Source: Pelagivirga sediminicola
GTDB lineage: Bacteria > Pseudomonadota > Alphaproteobacteria > Rhodobacterales > Rhodobacteraceae
Reading direction: 5' to 3'
DNA length: 64,000 nucleotides
Assembly: GCF_003072125.1 (NCBI RefSeq)
Contig: NZ_QCYH01000002.1
Location: forward strand, 62,001-126,000
The position numbers were made by a program, and so were the translations under genes. The notes below the pieces were generated by a model. The model did no database searches and was not told the DNA's origin. It saw only the letters and a list, made by a program, of their open reading frames with translations. Positions 54,146-62,952 of the stretch are shown one piece after another. The stretch's first letter is position 1. Each line of letters starts with the position of its first letter.

Positions 54146-55438
54146 TCAGACCAGCTTGCCCTCGGCGCTCAGCAGGGATTTGCCGCCCAGATAGGGCTGC
54201 AGCGCCTCGGGCAAGCGCACGGCGCCATCCGCCTGCTGGCCGTTCTCCAGCACCGCGATCAGGCAGCGCCCGACCGCAAGGCCCGAGCCGTTCAGCGTGT
54301 GCACGAATTGCGGCTTGCCGCCGTCTGCCGGCTTGAACCGCGCATTCATGCGCCGGGCCTGAAAATCGCCGCAGACCGATACGGAGCTGATCTCGCGATA
54401 GGTATCCTGCCCGGGCAGCCACACCTCGATGTCATGGGTGCGCCGCGCGCCGAACCCCATGTCGCCGGTGCACAGCACGACCGTGCGGTAAGGCAGGCCC
54501 AGCTTTTCAAGGATGCCTTCGGCGCAGGCGGTCATGCGGTCCAGCTCGTCCCGGCTGGTGTCCGGGTGGGTGATGCTGACCATCTCGACCTTTTCGAACT
54601 GGTGCTGGCGCAGCATGCCCGACGTGTCGCGCCCCGCGCTGCCCGCTTCGGAGCGGAAGCACTGGGTATGCGCCACGTGACGGCGGGGCAGGGAGGATTG
54701 CTCGACCACCTCGCCGTTGACGAGGTTCGTCACCGGCACCTCGGCGGTCGGCACCAGCCACCAGCCATCGGTGGTCCGGTAGCTGTCCTCGCCGAATTTG
54801 GGCAGCTGCCCGGTGCCGATCATCATCTCCTCGCGCACCAGAACGGGCGTCCATGTCTCCAGCAGGCCGTTCTCATCGACGTGGGTGTCCAGCATGAACT
54901 GCGCCAGCGCGCGGTGGATGCGCGCGACCGCGCCCGACAGCACGACGAAGCGCGTGCCGCTCAGCTTGGCGCCCGCCTCGAAATCCATGCCGGGGATGAC
55001 GCCCTCCAGCTGGTAATGTTCCTTGGGGGTGAAATCATGGGTGGCGGGCGTGCCCCAGCGGCGGATTTCCACGTTATCCGCCTCATCGGCGCCGTCCGGC
55101 ACATCGTCCATCGGCAGGTTCGGCAGCTCCAGCAGCATGGCCGTCAGCTCGGCGTCCAGTGTCTTGGCCTCGGCGCTCATGGCCGCGATCTCGGCCTTCT
55201 TTTCGCTGACAAGGACGCGCAGGCGCTCGAATTCGGCGTCGTTCCCGGCGGCCTTGGCGGCGCCCACATCCTTGGAGGCCTTGTTCTGCTCGGCCTGCGC
55301 CGTCTCGGCGGCGGAGATGCGGGCGCGGCGCGCCTCGTCGAGGGCCAGGATGGCATCGGCTGCGGGCGCGCCGCCGCGCCGTGTCAGCGCGGCATCGAAG
55401 GCGGCAGGATTTTCGCGGATGGCGCGGATGTCATGCAT
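54146..55438 (-). CDS. serS: Seryl-tRNA synthetase
   Basis: This enzyme charges tRNA-Ser. The 430-aa protein has an N-terminal coiled-coil arm (about 1-105) and a class II catalytic domain with motif 2 [20 protein letters not shown] (up to 20 residues shown) and motif 3 NGSGLAVGR, plus TAEVPVTN. The start at 55438 ([10 protein letters not shown]) is the standard N-terminus; the longer frame upstream runs into the exporter gene. It is probably in one operon with the exporter 44 bases upstream. Confidence 0.97.
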   Translation of the reverse strand: MHDIRAIRENPAAFDAALTRRGGAPAADAILALDEARRARISAAETAQAEQNKASKDVGAAKAAGNDAEFERLRVLVSEKKAEIAAMSAEAKTLDAELTAMLLELPNLPMDDVPDGADEADNVEIRRWGTPATHDFTPKEHYQLEGVIPGMDFEAGAKLSGTRFVVLSGAVARIHRALAQFMLDTHVDENGLLETWTPVLVREEMMIGTGQLPKFGEDSYRTTDGWWLVPTAEVPVTNLVNGEVVEQSSLPRRHVAHTQCFRSEAGSAGRDTSGMLRQHQFEKVEMVSITHPDTSRDELDRMTACAEGILEKLGLPYRTVVLCTGDMGFGARRTHDIEVWLPGQDTYREISSVSVCGDFQARRMNARFKPADGGKPQFVHTLNGSGLAVGRCLIAVLENGQQADGAVRLPEALQPYLGGKSLLSAEGKLV

Positions 55439-55482
55439 GGGTCGGGTCCTCAGGGCGCAAGTGAATCGGATCTTCCTGCGCG

Positions 55483-56709
55483 TTATGCACCAGATTGCGC
55501 GCCGGGTGTAGAGCGCTCGCGCTCCGCCCAGCCGACCACAAGGCGCGCGGCCAATCCAAGACAGCCGAAACCCAGCACCAGCGGCACCACGGTGCCGTCG
55601 AACTGATGCCCGATGACAAAGGCAATCGGCAGCGCAATGAAGTTCGAGAGTGATCCGATCAGTGCCGCGCCCAGCCCGGCGATATGGCCCAAAGGCTCCA
55701 TCGCGATCGCGTTCAGGTTGCCGAACAGGATGCCGGTGCAGAAGAACGCGGCCATCAGCCACAGCATGAACAGCGCCAGCGGCGGCGTGCCGTCCCAGGC
55801 GAAAACCGGGATCAGGAACGCAAAGGACAGCCCCGCCAGCCCCAGCAGCGCCAGCCGCGTCAGGTGCCGCATCCCCAGCCGCATCACCAGCAGCGAGTTG
55901 ACCACCGACGCGCCGCCGATCGACAGCGCCGCCATGCCGAAATAAAGCGCAAAGAGCGCGCCGGTATCATAGGCGCCCTGAAAGATCTGCTGCGCGGTGC
56001 TCAGATAGCTGAGGAACACGCCGAAGATCAGCCCCAGCGCAATGGTGTTGCCCACGGCCACGCGGCTGGCCATGATCTCGCGCAGGCCCGCGCCGATGCT
56101 GCGCGCCGAGAAGGGGCGCCGCTCGTGCCGGGCGAGGGTTTCGGGCTGGCGCGCGGCGAACCATGCGCTTGCGCCGACCCCCAGCGCGATAAGCACCACG
56201 AAGGTGCCGCGCCAGTCGCTGGCCCAGATCACCAGCTGTCCCAGCGCCGGGGCGATGGTGGGCACAAGGATGAAAACGGCCATGACGATCGACATGATCC
56301 GCGCCATGGCCCGCCCCTCATAGCCGTCGCGCACCAGTGCCAGCGTCACGATGCGCGGCGCGGCGGCGCCAAAGCCCTGCAGCACGCGGCCCGCGATCAT
56401 CACCTCCCAGCTGGACGCGAAAAGCGACATCAGGCAGCCGATGATAAAGACGACATAGCCCGCATAGATCACCGGCTTGCGCCCGAAGCTGTCCGACAGC
56501 GGCCCGGCCAGCGCCTGACCCACCGCAAAGCCCAGAAACAGCGACGAGACGATCAGCTGCACCGAGTTGGGATCATCCACGCCCAGATCATGACCCATGA
56601 CATCGAGCGCGGGCAGCATGATGTCCGTGGCCAGCGCCGTGGTCGAGACCATGAGCGCCAGCAGGATGACGAATTCCGGGATCGGCAGGGTGGCGATGGG
56701 TTTGCGCAT
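55483..56709 (-). CDS. Bcr/CflA-family drug exporter (MFS)
   Basis: This 12-helix major facilitator protein (408 aa) pumps out drugs or small metabolites in exchange for protons. Recognised features are the [16 protein letters not shown] start after the first helix, motif [13 protein letters not shown] and the [20 protein letters not shown] helix 4-5 region typical of Bcr/CflA. The start at 56709 has AAAGG upstream. It precedes serS on the same strand. Confidence 0.88.
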   Translation of the reverse strand: MRKPIATLPIPEFVILLALMVSTTALATDIMLPALDVMGHDLGVDDPNSVQLIVSSLFLGFAVGQALAGPLSDSFGRKPVIYAGYVVFIIGCLMSLFASSWEVMIAGRVLQGFGAAAPRIVTLALVRDGYEGRAMARIMSIVMAVFILVPTIAPALGQLVIWASDWRGTFVVLIALGVGASAWFAARQPETLARHERRPFSARSIGAGLREIMASRVAVGNTIALGLIFGVFLSYLSTAQQIFQGAYDTGALFALYFGMAALSIGGASVVNSLLVMRLGMRHLTRLALLGLAGLSFAFLIPVFAWDGTPPLALFMLWLMAAFFCTGILFGNLNAIAMEPLGHIAGLGAALIGSLSNFIALPIAFVIGHQFDGTVVPLVLGFGCLGLAARLVVGWAERERSTPGAQSGA

Positions 56710-56815
56710 GATCGGGCCTTTCGCGGCAAGGCGCCGCCGTCCGGGCGCGGGTGCGTAGGGGAATGAAGGCCGCGCCATTGGGGTCTTGATCTGCGGCCTT
56801 ACGCCTGCGCGCCGC

Positions 56816-58531
56816 TCAGGTCCAGCGCAATTCGGCGGGGCGGATTTCAAAGGCGACATGGTGATCGCCCCCCTTCAGCCCGCTGCGCGTGTGGTTGTGC
56901 AGCCTGCGCCAATAGGGCTGCACCGTCACCGCATCCTGCAGCACCAGCGCCTCCAGCCGGGCCATCAGCGCGCGGCGCGCGTCGATGTCGAGCGTGGCCA
57001 GCGCCTCGGCCAGCAGGGCGTCGAACTCGGAGTTGGACCAGCCGAATTCGTTCCAGGGCTCGCCGCTGCGATAGGCCAGCGCGTAGGTCTGCACGCCCAA
57101 GGGCCGGTGGCCCCAGTCGGTAGTGCTGAAGGGAAAGCTGTTCCAGCCCTCCCAATACCGCACGCCGGGCAGGATGGTGCGGCGCACACGAAGACCGGCA
57201 TCCAGCATCAGTGCGGCGGCCGTGTCGGCGGTATTGCGGCGCCAGCTGTCGTCGATCGAGATCAGCTCGTGCTCGAACTCCAGCATGCCCGCCTGAATCA
57301 TCAGCTGCCGGGCCTGCGCCGGGTCATAAAGCGGCGCGGGCATCGGCGCATATCCGGGGTTGAGCGGCGAGATGTGATGGTTCTGCGCCACCTCGCCGCG
57401 CCCGCCATGGCCTAGCTCCAGCAGGATGTCGTTGCTCATGGCCAGTTGCAGGGCGCGGCGAACGCGCGGATCGGCGTAGGGGCGGCGGCCCGCCACCTCG
57501 GCCTGCTGATTGGCGCGGATGGTGACCGTCGCGGCGGTGCCGATGCTGTGCGCGCTCCAGCCCTCCAGCGTGTCAAAAATGCCGATATAGCTGCCCTCGA
57601 CCGAGTGGGTCATGTCGATCTCATCGGCCAGCGCGGCGGCATAGGCGCTGGCGGGATCGGTGCCCGTGTCGATGAACTCGATCCGCTCGATCCAGGCGCC
57701 GTTGCCGGCGTTCCACCATTCATGCGCCTCGTTGCGCACCAGCACGGCGCGCGCGCCCGGAATGAACGTCTCGGGCAGGTAGGGGCCGGTGCCGACCGGG
57801 TTTTCCAGCATCGTATCGGGATCAAAGCCGGACGGGACGATGGCGGCGGGATAATCGGCCATTCCCGCGATCAGCGAGATGTCCGGGCGCGGCAGGCGCA
57901 ACGTGACGGTATGCGCGTCGGGCACCTCGATCGCGCCCTGCACGGCGCGCCCCGTCTCGGGGTCGATCAGCACGGCAAAGCGGGCGGCCATCGAATTGCC
58001 CGGCGCGGTGCGGTCGCACCACCGCTCGATATTGCGCGCCACATCGGCGGCGGTGAAGGGCGTGCCGTCATTCCACGTCACGCCGCGTCGCACGTTCAGC
58101 GTGTAATGCGCCGCATCCTCGCTGATCCGCCAGCCCTCCAGCAGCTGGGGCCGGAACGTGCCGTCATTTTCATAGCTGACCAGATATTCCAGCCAGCCGC
58201 GCGTGACATTCGCGGCCTGAAACCAGTCATAGCTGCGCGGATCGCCCAGCGCGCGCACCAGCATCTGGATGCGCACCGTGTCCGAGCGCATGGTGCCGGA
58301 GTGGCGGGTCAGTGCCTGATCGACCGGCCCGTCCGGCTCGGCCGCGCGGGCCGGGCGGGGCAGCCCCAGCAGGGCATAGGCCGCGGCGGCACTGACGCCG
58401 AACGCGCTGGCCTGCGCCAAAAATTCGCGGCGCGCGGGATCCTCGGCACCGCCCGGCGCCCCGCGCAATCGCGCCGCCTGTGCGCGCAGCCAGCGCGGCA
58501 GGGGGGCGCGGTCGGGGATGCGTCGGGTCAT
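56816..58531 (-). CDS. ABC transporter substrate-binding protein, peptide/nickel type, Tat-exported
   Basis: This 571-aa periplasmic receptor belongs to family 5 (dipeptide, oligopeptide, nickel or glutathione binding). A Tat-type motif RREFL at residues 34-38 precedes a hydrophobic stretch and a cleavage region near ARA-AEP (about 63). The mature domain has SDVAR-like and NVRRGVTWNDGTPFTAADV segments of the family. No permease or ATPase genes lie next to it, so it is an orphan receptor or pairs with transporters elsewhere. The start at 58531 gives the correct Tat position. Confidence 0.85.
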   Translation of the reverse strand: MTRRIPDRAPLPRWLRAQAARLRGAPGGAEDPARREFLAQASAFGVSAAAAYALLGLPRPARAAEPDGPVDQALTRHSGTMRSDTVRIQMLVRALGDPRSYDWFQAANVTRGWLEYLVSYENDGTFRPQLLEGWRISEDAAHYTLNVRRGVTWNDGTPFTAADVARNIERWCDRTAPGNSMAARFAVLIDPETGRAVQGAIEVPDAHTVTLRLPRPDISLIAGMADYPAAIVPSGFDPDTMLENPVGTGPYLPETFIPGARAVLVRNEAHEWWNAGNGAWIERIEFIDTGTDPASAYAAALADEIDMTHSVEGSYIGIFDTLEGWSAHSIGTAATVTIRANQQAEVAGRRPYADPRVRRALQLAMSNDILLELGHGGRGEVAQNHHISPLNPGYAPMPAPLYDPAQARQLMIQAGMLEFEHELISIDDSWRRNTADTAAALMLDAGLRVRRTILPGVRYWEGWNSFPFSTTDWGHRPLGVQTYALAYRSGEPWNEFGWSNSEFDALLAEALATLDIDARRALMARLEALVLQDAVTVQPYWRRLHNHTRSGLKGGDHHVAFEIRPAELRWT

Positions 58532-58627
58532 GGCGATCTCTCCGGCGGTGACGCTTGGGGCGCGTCGGGATTCGCGCCGTGCCTCATTTGTCCTGCAATG
58601 CGGCGCAGAAGGCAAATGGCGCGACGC

Positions 58628-59314
58628 TCAGGTCGCGCTTCCCTCGGGCGGCTCGGGCAGGCGGGGGGCGGTGAAGGGGGTATCGCCCAGCCCCTCGGCG
58701 GTTCGCGCGCGGGCGGTGCAGGCGCGGCCCTCCAGCCCGGCGCAGATCCGGGCGAGCGCGGGGGTCTGCGCCAGATCGAACCACGCGGTTTCGCCCAAAG
58801 GATAGAGCGCGCACCACCGCAGAAGCGGGCCGAGATAGAGGTCGATCGCGCCGATGTCGCCGCCCATGAACCAAGGGCCTGCCACTGCGCCGTCAAGCGA
58901 CGCCAGATGGCGCGTGATCTCGCCGCGCATATGCCTGCGCAGGGCGGCGCCGTGGCCGGGGCAGTATTTCTCGGGGTAGAATGTCATCCGCAGGGCGGGA
59001 TGCAGGGTGTTCGAGGTGAACATCAGCCATTTCAGGAAGGTGCCGCGGCCCTGCGCATCGGGCATTGGCGCCAGCGTTCCGGGGTGGCGGTCCGCCAGCC
59101 ACAACAGGATCGCACCGGTCTCGAAAAGCGCGCCATCCGGCGTCTCCAGCGTCGGAATCAGCCCGTGAGGATTGAGCGCGCGGTAGGCCGGGCCCTCTTG
59201 CTGGCGCTGCGCGCGGTCGACCAGACGGGTGGTATAGGGCAGGCCCAGCTCCTCCAGCGCGAGGCGCACGATCAGCGAGGCGTTGTCGGGGGCGTAGTGA
59301 AAGATGAGCGTCAT
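58628..59314 (-). CDS. Glutathione S-transferase family protein
   Basis: This 228-aa protein has the GST fold: an N-terminal thioredoxin-like half (TLIFHYAPDNASLIVRLALEE, a serine-type start, then PDGALFETGAILLWLAD) and a helical C-terminal half. It is probably involved in detoxification or glutathione-dependent chemistry; specificity is not predictable. The ribosome site is weak. The glutathione reductase gene is nearby but on the other strand. Confidence 0.8.
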   Translation of the reverse strand: MTLIFHYAPDNASLIVRLALEELGLPYTTRLVDRAQRQQEGPAYRALNPHGLIPTLETPDGALFETGAILLWLADRHPGTLAPMPDAQGRGTFLKWLMFTSNTLHPALRMTFYPEKYCPGHGAALRRHMRGEITRHLASLDGAVAGPWFMGGDIGAIDLYLGPLLRWCALYPLGETAWFDLAQTPALARICAGLEGRACTARARTAEGLGDTPFTAPRLPEPPEGSAT

Positions 59315-59498
59315 GGCGGGATCTTAGCGGTGCCGCCGCGCCCGGCTTGGCCGGTTGCGACGCGGCGCAGGCGAATTCCGCCTCTGCGCGCTCGCCCCCG
59401 CGCCTGCGGCGGCACCGCGCGACGGATCGCTGCCATTGCCTCTCGCACCTTGGCGCCATCTTGCCTATAAGGGCGCCAAACATCACGGAGTCGCTGCC

Positions 59499-60287
59499 AT
59501 GACCGGAGAATTGTCACCCATCGACAAGGCCAAATTCGTCGCCGCCAAGCGTGCGGTCGATTATGTCGAGGACGGCATGCGCGTCGGCCTTGGCACGGGC
59601 AGCACCGCCGCCTGGATGGTCCGTTGCCTGGGCGAATTGGTGCGCGAGGACGGGCTGAAGATCCGCGGTGTGCCCACCTCCACCCGCACCGCCGATCTGG
59701 CGCGCGAGGTCGGCATCGAGGTCATCAGCCTTGACGAGGCGAAATGGCTGGACCTGACAATCGACGGCGCGGACGAATTCGACAGCGAGCTGAACCTGAT
59801 CAAGGGGGGCGGCGGCGCTCTGCTGCAGGAGAAAATCGTCGCGACCGCCAGCGACCAGATGATCGTGATCGCGGACGCGGCCAAGGAAGTGGGCACGCTG
59901 GGCGCGTTTCCCCTGCCGGTGGAGGTGATCCCGTTCGGCTGGCAGACCACCCGCGCGCTGATCGAGGAAATGCTGATTTCCGTCGACGTGCTGCGCCGCG
60001 ACGTGACGCTGCGCATGAATGGCGATCACCCTTATGTGACCGACGAGGGCAACCATATCCTTGATCTGCATGTGGACCGGATCGGCAACCCGCGCCAGTT
60101 GGCCATGGTGCTGAACCAGATGCCGGGCGTGGTGGAGAACGGGCTGTTCATCGATATCTGCGATGTCGTCATCATCGGACACGGCGACGGGCGTGTCGAA
60201 ATCCGGGACATCAATGAGGGAACGGTGGAACGCGACAAGCTGGATTTCGTAGAGACCGACAATCTTTTCAATGACATGACGGACTGA
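59499..60287 (+). CDS. rpiA: Ribose-5-phosphate isomerase A
   Basis: RpiA interconverts ribose-5-phosphate and ribulose-5-phosphate in the pentose phosphate pathway. It has 262 aa, with the phosphate-binding GLGTGSTAAWMV, the DGADEFD motif (catalytic Asp) and KGGGGALLQEK. The start at 59499 has CGGAG 9 bases upstream. It is followed 40 bases later by gor, so the two are probably cotranscribed. Confidence 0.96.
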   Translation: MTGELSPIDKAKFVAAKRAVDYVEDGMRVGLGTGSTAAWMVRCLGELVREDGLKIRGVPTSTRTADLAREVGIEVISLDEAKWLDLTIDGADEFDSELNLIKGGGGALLQEKIVATASDQMIVIADAAKEVGTLGAFPLPVEVIPFGWQTTRALIEEMLISVDVLRRDVTLRMNGDHPYVTDEGNHILDLHVDRIGNPRQLAMVLNQMPGVVENGLFIDICDVVIIGHGDGRVEIRDINEGTVERDKLDFVETDNLFNDMTD

Positions 60288-60327
60288 CCCGGCAAGGGTT
60301 GGCACAAAAGGCAGACAAGAGGCAGAC

Positions 60328-61683
60328 ATGACCTTCGACTATGATCTTTTCGTGATCGGCGCCGGCTCGGGCGGGGTGCGCGCGGCGCGCGTTGCGGCCG
60401 CCACCGGCGCGCGCGTGGCACTGGCCGAGGAGAGCCGCTATGGCGGAACCTGCGTCATCCGCGGCTGCGTGCCCAAGAAGCTGATGGTCTATGCCAGCGA
60501 ATTTCCCGCCGAGATGCAGAACGCGCAGGCCTACGGCTGGACCGTGCATGCCGGCGGCTTCGACTGGCCCGCCTTTCGCGGCACGCTCAATGCCGAGCTG
60601 GACCGGCTGGAGGGCGTCTATCGCACCATGCTGAAGAACAGCGGCGTCGTGACCCATGACGCCCGCGCGCGTCTGGCCGATGCGCATACTGTCGAGCTGT
60701 CCACCGGCGAGCGGGTGACGGCCAAGCATATCCTGATCGCCGCCGGCGGCGCGCCGCTGCGCCCGGAATTGCCGGGGGCCGAGCATGCGCTGGTCAGTGA
60801 CGACATTTTCGGGCTGGAGACACTGCCGCGCAGTATCCTCGTGGTCGGCGGCGGCTATATCGCGTGCGAATTTGCCTGTATCCTCAAGGGTCTGGGCGTT
60901 GCCGTGACGCAGTATTACCGCGGCGCGCAGATCCTGCGCGGCTTTGACGAAGAGGCGCGCGGCCTTGTGTCCGAGGAGATGATCGAAGGCGGGATTGACC
61001 TGAAGCTGGGCACCAACATCCTGAAGATTGCCGAAGAGAGTGGCGGATTTGTCGTCAAATCGACCCATGGCGATGAAAAGAAATTCGAACAGGTGTTCTT
61101 TGCCACCGGCAGGCGCCCGAATACGGGCGGTCTGGGGCTGGAGGATGTGGGCGTGCATCTGGGCCGCAACGGCCAGGTCGAGGTGAACGAGTATTCGCAA
61201 ACCGCCGTGCCCTCGATCTATGCGATCGGCGACGTGACGGACCGGGTGAACCTCACGCCCGTTGCGATCCGCGAGGCGATGGCCTTTGTCGAGACGGTGT
61301 TCAAGGGCAATCCCAAGCCGGTGGATCACGACCTGATCCCGACGGCGATCTTCACTCAGCCCGAAATCGGCACCGTCGGCCTCAGCGAGGAAGCCGCGCG
61401 CGAGATCGAGCCGGTCGAGATCTACTGCACCTCGTTCCGCCCGATGAAGGAGGCGTTCGCTGGGCGCACCGCGCGGGTGCTGATGAAGCTTGTGGTCAGC
61501 CGCGAGACCCGCAAGGTTCTGGGGTGTCACATCGTCGCGCCGGGCGCGGGCGAGTTGATCCAGATGGTCGGCATCGCGGTCAAGATGGGCGCCACCAAGG
61601 AGGATTTCGACAGGGTTTGCGCGGTGCATCCCACCATGTCCGAGGAACTGGTGACAATGAAAACGCCGGTTCGCACGGCCTGA
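60328..61683 (+). CDS. gor: Glutathione-disulfide reductase
   Basis: This FAD enzyme uses NADPH to regenerate glutathione. The 451-aa protein has the FAD motif IGAGSGGVRAAR, the redox-active disulfide in GGTCVIRGCVPKKL, the NADPH motif VVGGGYIACEFA and the C-terminal catalytic His in VHPTMSEE. The length and gene order (rpiA-gor-hflK) are normal for Rhodobacteraceae. Confidence 0.96.
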   Translation: MTFDYDLFVIGAGSGGVRAARVAAATGARVALAEESRYGGTCVIRGCVPKKLMVYASEFPAEMQNAQAYGWTVHAGGFDWPAFRGTLNAELDRLEGVYRTMLKNSGVVTHDARARLADAHTVELSTGERVTAKHILIAAGGAPLRPELPGAEHALVSDDIFGLETLPRSILVVGGGYIACEFACILKGLGVAVTQYYRGAQILRGFDEEARGLVSEEMIEGGIDLKLGTNILKIAEESGGFVVKSTHGDEKKFEQVFFATGRRPNTGGLGLEDVGVHLGRNGQVEVNEYSQTAVPSIYAIGDVTDRVNLTPVAIREAMAFVETVFKGNPKPVDHDLIPTAIFTQPEIGTVGLSEEAAREIEPVEIYCTSFRPMKEAFAGRTARVLMKLVVSRETRKVLGCHIVAPGAGELIQMVGIAVKMGATKEDFDRVCAVHPTMSEELVTMKTPVRTA

Positions 61684-61745
61684 ACGGAACAAGATCGGCC
61701 GGTGTGGGTTGAATTTCCCCCCCGGCCATACAGTTTATGAGAAGT

Positions 61746-61765
61746 CGCCGCAGCGTGCTGCGGCG
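61746..61765 (+). terminator. Hairpin between gor and hflK
   Basis: A perfect 8-bp repeat (CGCCGCAG 61746-61753, CTGCGGCG 61758-61765) with a 4-base CGTG loop. It could mark the end of the rpiA-gor transcript or attenuate entry into hflKC; no T run follows. Confidence 0.4.
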
Positions 61766-61792
61766 GCAGGGACATTGAGAGGAAGTATATTC

Positions 61793-62950
61793 ATGGCGGG
61801 ACAGTCGGGCGGCCCATGGGGCGGCGGCGGTAACACCGGGGGCGGCTCGGGTGGCGACAAGGGCAGCGGCCCGAATGGCGGCGACAATGGCGGCGGGCGC
61901 AGGCCCGGCCCCGGCGGCCAGATGTCCGACATCGACGAGCTGGTCAAGCGCGGTCAGGATCAGCTGCGCGTGCTCATGGGCGGGCGCGGCGGACGCACCG
62001 GCGGCAATGGCGAAGGCCCCGGCGGCAGCGGCCCCGGCCTGACGCGCGGTCCGGTCATCCTCGGCCTTCTGGTGCTGGTGGGTGTGTGGCTTTTCTCAAG
62101 CGTCTATACCGTCAAGCCCGAAGAGCGCGCGGTCGAGCTGTTCCTCGGCGAATACCACCGCACCACCGGCTCGGGCCTGCATGTCGCGCCGTGGCCTCTG
62201 GTCAGCTATGAGAAGGTCGTCGTGACCTCCGAGCGCAACGAGGATATCGGCGTGGGCGAGCGCGGCAGCGAGGCCGGGCTGATGCTGACCGGGGACGAGA
62301 ATATCGTCGACATCGATTTCCAGGTGGTCTGGAATATCAACGATCCCGCGATGTACCTGTTCAACCTGCGCGATCCGCGCGCGACCATTCGCGCCGTGTC
62401 CGAATCCGCCATGCGCGAGATCATCGCGCAATCCCAGCTGGCGCCGATCCTGAACCGCGACCGTGGCTCGATCGCGCAGCGGCTGGAGGATCTGATCCAG
62501 CTGACGCTGGACAGCTATGACAGCGGCGTGAACGTGATCCGCGTCAACTTTGACAAGGCCGATCCGCCGATGCAGGTGATCGACGCCTTCCGCGAGGTCC
62601 AGGCCGCCGAGCAGCAGCGCGACCGTCTGGAAAAGGAGGCGGACGCCTATGCCGCCCGCGTTCTGGCCGAGGCGCGCGGACAAGCGGCGCAGACGCTGGA
62701 GGAGGCCGAAGGATACCGCGCGCGCGTGGTGAACGAGGCCGAAGGTCAGGCCAGCCGCTTCAGCGCCGTTCTGGGCGAGTATCAAAAGGCGCCGGATGTG
62801 ACGCGCACGCGTCTGTACATCCAGGCGATCGAGGAGGTTCTGGGGGACATGGACAAGGTCATCCTGGATCAGAACCAATCCGGCGGCGCCCAGGGCGTCG
62901 TGCCCTACCTGCCGCTCAATGAGCTGCGCAAGCCTTCGGAAGGTCAGTAA
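61793..62950 (+). CDS. hflK: FtsH protease regulator HflK
   Basis: HflK forms with HflC the membrane band-7 complex that surrounds and controls the FtsH protease. The 385-aa protein opens with about 60 residues dominated by Gly, Pro and charged residues, then one membrane helix (about 89-107) and the SPFH domain (YTVKPEERAVELFLGEY onward). The C-terminal third is a Glu/Ala-rich coiled coil (about 265-330). The start at 61793 follows GAGAGGAAG. hflC begins 2 bases after its stop. Confidence 0.95.
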   Translation: MAGQSGGPWGGGGNTGGGSGGDKGSGPNGGDNGGGRRPGPGGQMSDIDELVKRGQDQLRVLMGGRGGRTGGNGEGPGGSGPGLTRGPVILGLLVLVGVWLFSSVYTVKPEERAVELFLGEYHRTTGSGLHVAPWPLVSYEKVVVTSERNEDIGVGERGSEAGLMLTGDENIVDIDFQVVWNINDPAMYLFNLRDPRATIRAVSESAMREIIAQSQLAPILNRDRGSIAQRLEDLIQLTLDSYDSGVNVIRVNFDKADPPMQVIDAFREVQAAEQQRDRLEKEADAYAARVLAEARGQAAQTLEEAEGYRARVVNEAEGQASRFSAVLGEYQKAPDVTRTRLYIQAIEEVLGDMDKVILDQNQSGGAQGVVPYLPLNELRKPSEGQ

Positions 62951-62952
62951 TC

